From contig JAAWDC010000001.1 of NCBI GenBank assembly GCA_022793565.1, forward strand, positions 1 through 6,096: 6,096 nucleotides of DNA, given 5' to 3'. A program made the translations under genes and the position numbers. Positions 4,582 through 6,096 of this stretch are shown one piece after another. The stretch's first letter is position 1, and each line of letters starts with the position of its first letter. The stretch is from Bacilli bacterium (GTDB lineage: Bacteria; Bacillota_I; Bacilli_A; RF39; UBA660). The notes below the pieces were generated by a model that saw only the letters and a list, made by a program, of their open reading frames with translations, ran no database searches and was not told the DNA's origin.

Positions 4582-5913
4582 ATGGAAGAAATATATCATT
4601 ATTTAACTAAAGAATTATGTTTAAATGCTGAGGACATTATTATTCTTGGATGTTCTGGTGGACCTGATTCTATGGCACTTCTTTCTATTTTGAATGATTT
4701 AGAGAAGAAGCTTCATTTTTCTATTGTGTGTTGTCATGTGAATCATAATGTTCGAGCAGAGAGCTTTCAAGAAAAGGAATTTTTGGAACAGTGGTGCTTG
4801 GAGCATGGAATCGTTTTTGAATCTATGGTAATTGAACATTATGGGGATGATAATTTTCATAATGAGGCACGAACTATTCGATATCGATATTTTGAAGATA
4901 TGGTTCATAAATATAATGCCAATTATTTGATGACTGCACATCATGGAGATGATCTTACAGAGACTATTTTGATGCGATTGGTTCGGGGTTCTACCTTGAT
5001 TGGGTATGCTGGATTTCAAAGGGAAGTTTCTCATTGTGATTATCGACTTATTCGTCCATTGATTACGGTATCAAAAGAAGAGATTTATCAATTTACATCT
5101 GCTCATAAAATTCCTTATGTGATTGATCAATCTAATGATAAAGAAAAATATACTAGGAATCGTTATCGGAAAAAGATTTTGCCTTTTTTGAAGGAAGAGG
5201 ATTCCAAATATTATGAAAAATTCTTAAAGTTCAGTACTTCATTAGTTAAATATAACAATTATATAGATCAACAAGCAAATAGGGAATATAAGAAGATATA
5301 TCAATCCGATTGTCAGTCATTTTTAATTCCTAAATTCTTAGAGATTGATCCTATTTTACAGGAAAAAGTTTTGAATTCGATTCTCGCTACGATTTATCAA
5401 GATGATCTTATGGTTATTCATGATCGACATGTACAATTGATTCAAAACTTGATTCACTCTAAAAAGAAAAATAGTTTTATATTTTTGCCAGATCAAGTGA
5501 AGGTAGTAAAATCATATGACCTTCTTAAATTTCAAAGAGAGAGTTTTGAAATCGATACTTATGAAATTGAACTTTTCGATTATGCTATCCTTCCAAATGG
5601 TAAGACGATTGAAAGGGTTGAATCTGTTGAATCGAATGGAAATGATGTCTGTCGTCTAGATAGTCAAGAAATCTGCTTACCTCTTTATATTAGAACTAGA
5701 AAATATGGAGATAAAATTGCACTTAAGGGAACAAATGGACATAGAAAGATTAAAGATATTTTTATCGATTCAAAGATTCCAATGAAGGATCGTGAACTTT
5801 GGCCGATTGTCGTAGATGCTAAGGATACGATAGTGTGGATTCCTGGGATTAAGAAAAGTAAATTTAATAAACAAAAAAATGAGAATTATGATATAATAGT
5901 AAAATACTATTAA
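4582..5913 (+). CDS. tilS: tRNA(Ile)-lysidine synthetase
   Basis: TilS uses ATP and lysine to convert C34 of the CAU-anticodon tRNA-Ile to lysidine, so that it reads AUA and is charged with isoleucine; it is essential in most bacteria, and AUA is a common Ile codon in this AT-rich DNA. The 443-aa product has the N-type ATP pyrophosphatase P-loop SGGPDS (residues 25-30), HVNHNVRAES (52-61), NEARTIRYRYF (94-104) and TAHHGDDLTETILMRLVRG (118-136). DQSND with TRNRYRKKILP (182-201) ends the catalytic domain. A divergent linker region (about 210-330) precedes the TilS C-terminal domain: RTRKYGDKIALKG (371-383), KIKDIFIDSKIP (389-400), RELWPIVV (404-411) and WIPGIKKSKF (419-428). Length is normal (E. 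coli 432, B. subtilis about 470). It lies 13 nt upstream of ftsH, without the hprT found between them in B. subtilis. Confidence 0.97.
   Translation: MEEIYHYLTKELCLNAEDIIILGCSGGPDSMALLSILNDLEKKLHFSIVCCHVNHNVRAESFQEKEFLEQWCLEHGIVFESMVIEHYGDDNFHNEARTIRYRYFEDMVHKYNANYLMTAHHGDDLTETILMRLVRGSTLIGYAGFQREVSHCDYRLIRPLITVSKEEIYQFTSAHKIPYVIDQSNDKEKYTRNRYRKKILPFLKEEDSKYYEKFLKFSTSLVKYNNYIDQQANREYKKIYQSDCQSFLIPKFLEIDPILQEKVLNSILATIYQDDLMVIHDRHVQLIQNLIHSKKKNSFIFLPDQVKVVKSYDLLKFQRESFEIDTYEIELFDYAILPNGKTIERVESVESNGNDVCRLDSQEICLPLYIRTRKYGDKIALKGTNGHRKIKDIFIDSKIPMKDRELWPIVVDAKDTIVWIPGIKKSKFNKQKNENYDIIVKYY
5868..5897 (+). promoter_or_regulatory. candidate ftsH promoter inside the tilS 3' end
   Basis: A perfect TATAAT (5892-5897) preceded by TG at 5889-5890 forms an extended -10. 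TAAACA (5868-5873), 18 bp upstream, matches 4 of 6 of the -35. Transcription would start near 5904 and give a leader of about 23 nt carrying AAGGAGG. It lies in coding sequence, so some of the match could be codon-driven. Confidence 0.5.
5894..5912 (+). repeat. short inverted repeat across the tilS stop, before ftsH
   Basis: TAATAGTA (5894-5901) and TACTATTA (5905-5912) are perfect 8-base arms around AAA, spanning the tilS stop and ending just before the ftsH Shine-Dalgarno. It overlaps the candidate ftsH -10. Only two pairs are G-C and no T-run follows, so it is not a terminator. It may be chance or a binding or processing site. Confidence 0.35.
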
Positions 5914-5926
5914 AAGGAGGAAAAGG

Positions 5927-6096
5927 ATGAATAGAAATAGTTTAAAAAGAGGTTTATTACCTTATTTATTTTTAATATTATTTATGTTTGGAGCTTATTA
6001 CTTGTTTAACGTCATGAATCGTACAGTTAATGTATTAAGTTATGATAAATTGATCTCTTTGTTAGAGGAAGAAAAAGTAACAGAAATGACGATTAC
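5927..6096 (+). CDS. ftsH: ATP-dependent zinc metalloprotease FtsH, N-terminal part
   Basis: FtsH is the membrane-anchored AAA+ protease that degrades misfolded membrane proteins and some regulators. The window ends after 56 codons, so only the N-terminus is visible: a basic start (MNRNSLKRG), a hydrophobic membrane segment at about residues 10-27, and the beginning of the periplasmic-type domain with the family pattern LSYDKLISLLEEEKVTEMTI (Bacillus-type SYxxFxxxLExGKVxxVxI). The AAA+ and HEXXH protease domains are outside the window. The assignment rests on this pattern plus the conserved position after tilS. AAGGAGG (5914-5920) lies 6 nt before the ATG, and the gap to tilS is 13 nt, so read-through from tilS is likely in addition to any promoter of its own. 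Confidence 0.9.
   Translation, partial: MNRNSLKRGLLPYLFLILFMFGAYYLFNVMNRTVNVLSYDKLISLLEEEKVTEMTI

Noticed and set aside
4699..5034. Minus-strand open frame of 111 codons within tilS
   Set aside because: It is opposite the most conserved part of TilS (between the P-loop and the GDDLTET motif), so it is explained by codon bias; its composition looks random.

Overview
This window looks like ordinary chromosome from an AT-rich, low-GC Gram-positive bacterium of the Bacilli/Firmicutes type that still carries spore-formation genes. All eleven genes lie on the + strand. The gene set matches a thinned-out version of the Bacillus subtilis yabE-ksgA-yabG-veg-spoVG-yabP-yabQ-divIC-tilS-ftsH neighbourhood. 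TGA ends yabG and no gene needs TGA read as Trp, so the standard bacterial code fits better than the mycoplasma code. The species cannot be named from this sequence; an uncultured gut Bacilli lineage is a guess.

Layout. Positions 1-486: end of a secreted 3D-domain (YabE/YocH-like) cell-wall protein, closed by an intrinsic terminator (about 496-521). Positions 586-2004: a SipW-like (Ser/His) signal peptidase followed by the 16S rRNA dimethyltransferase RsmA/KsgA, spaced like an operon. Positions 2031-3049: sporulation protease YabG, overlapping a Veg-family gene by 4 nt. Positions 3056-3443: a self-contained spoVG unit with a near-consensus vegetative promoter, a strong Shine-Dalgarno and a strong terminator. 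Positions 3519-4102: the sporulation pair yabP-yabQ, overlapping by 1 nt. Positions 4204-5913: cell-division gene divIC and tRNA-Ile lysidine synthetase tilS, each with its own likely promoter. Positions 5927-6096: the start of ftsH, with a likely promoter inside the tilS tail.

The genes link cell-envelope and division functions (3D protein, signal peptidase, DivIC, FtsH), translation (RsmA, TilS) and sporulation (YabG, Veg/SpoVG as regulators, YabP, YabQ). Compared with B. subtilis, as recalled, many intervening genes are missing: rnmV, sspF-ispE-purR-ridA, glmU-prs through yabO, yabR-spoIIE and hprT. A signal peptidase sits where rnmV would be.

I see no mobile element, CRISPR array, tRNA, rRNA or recognisable riboswitch, and no evidence for a wholly new system. 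The most interesting local signal is a long inverted repeat over the yabG start. Its loop holds the Shine-Dalgarno, its 3' arm holds the start codon, and its 5' arm contains a possible mother-cell sigma -10. This could keep ksgA read-through from making the spore protease.
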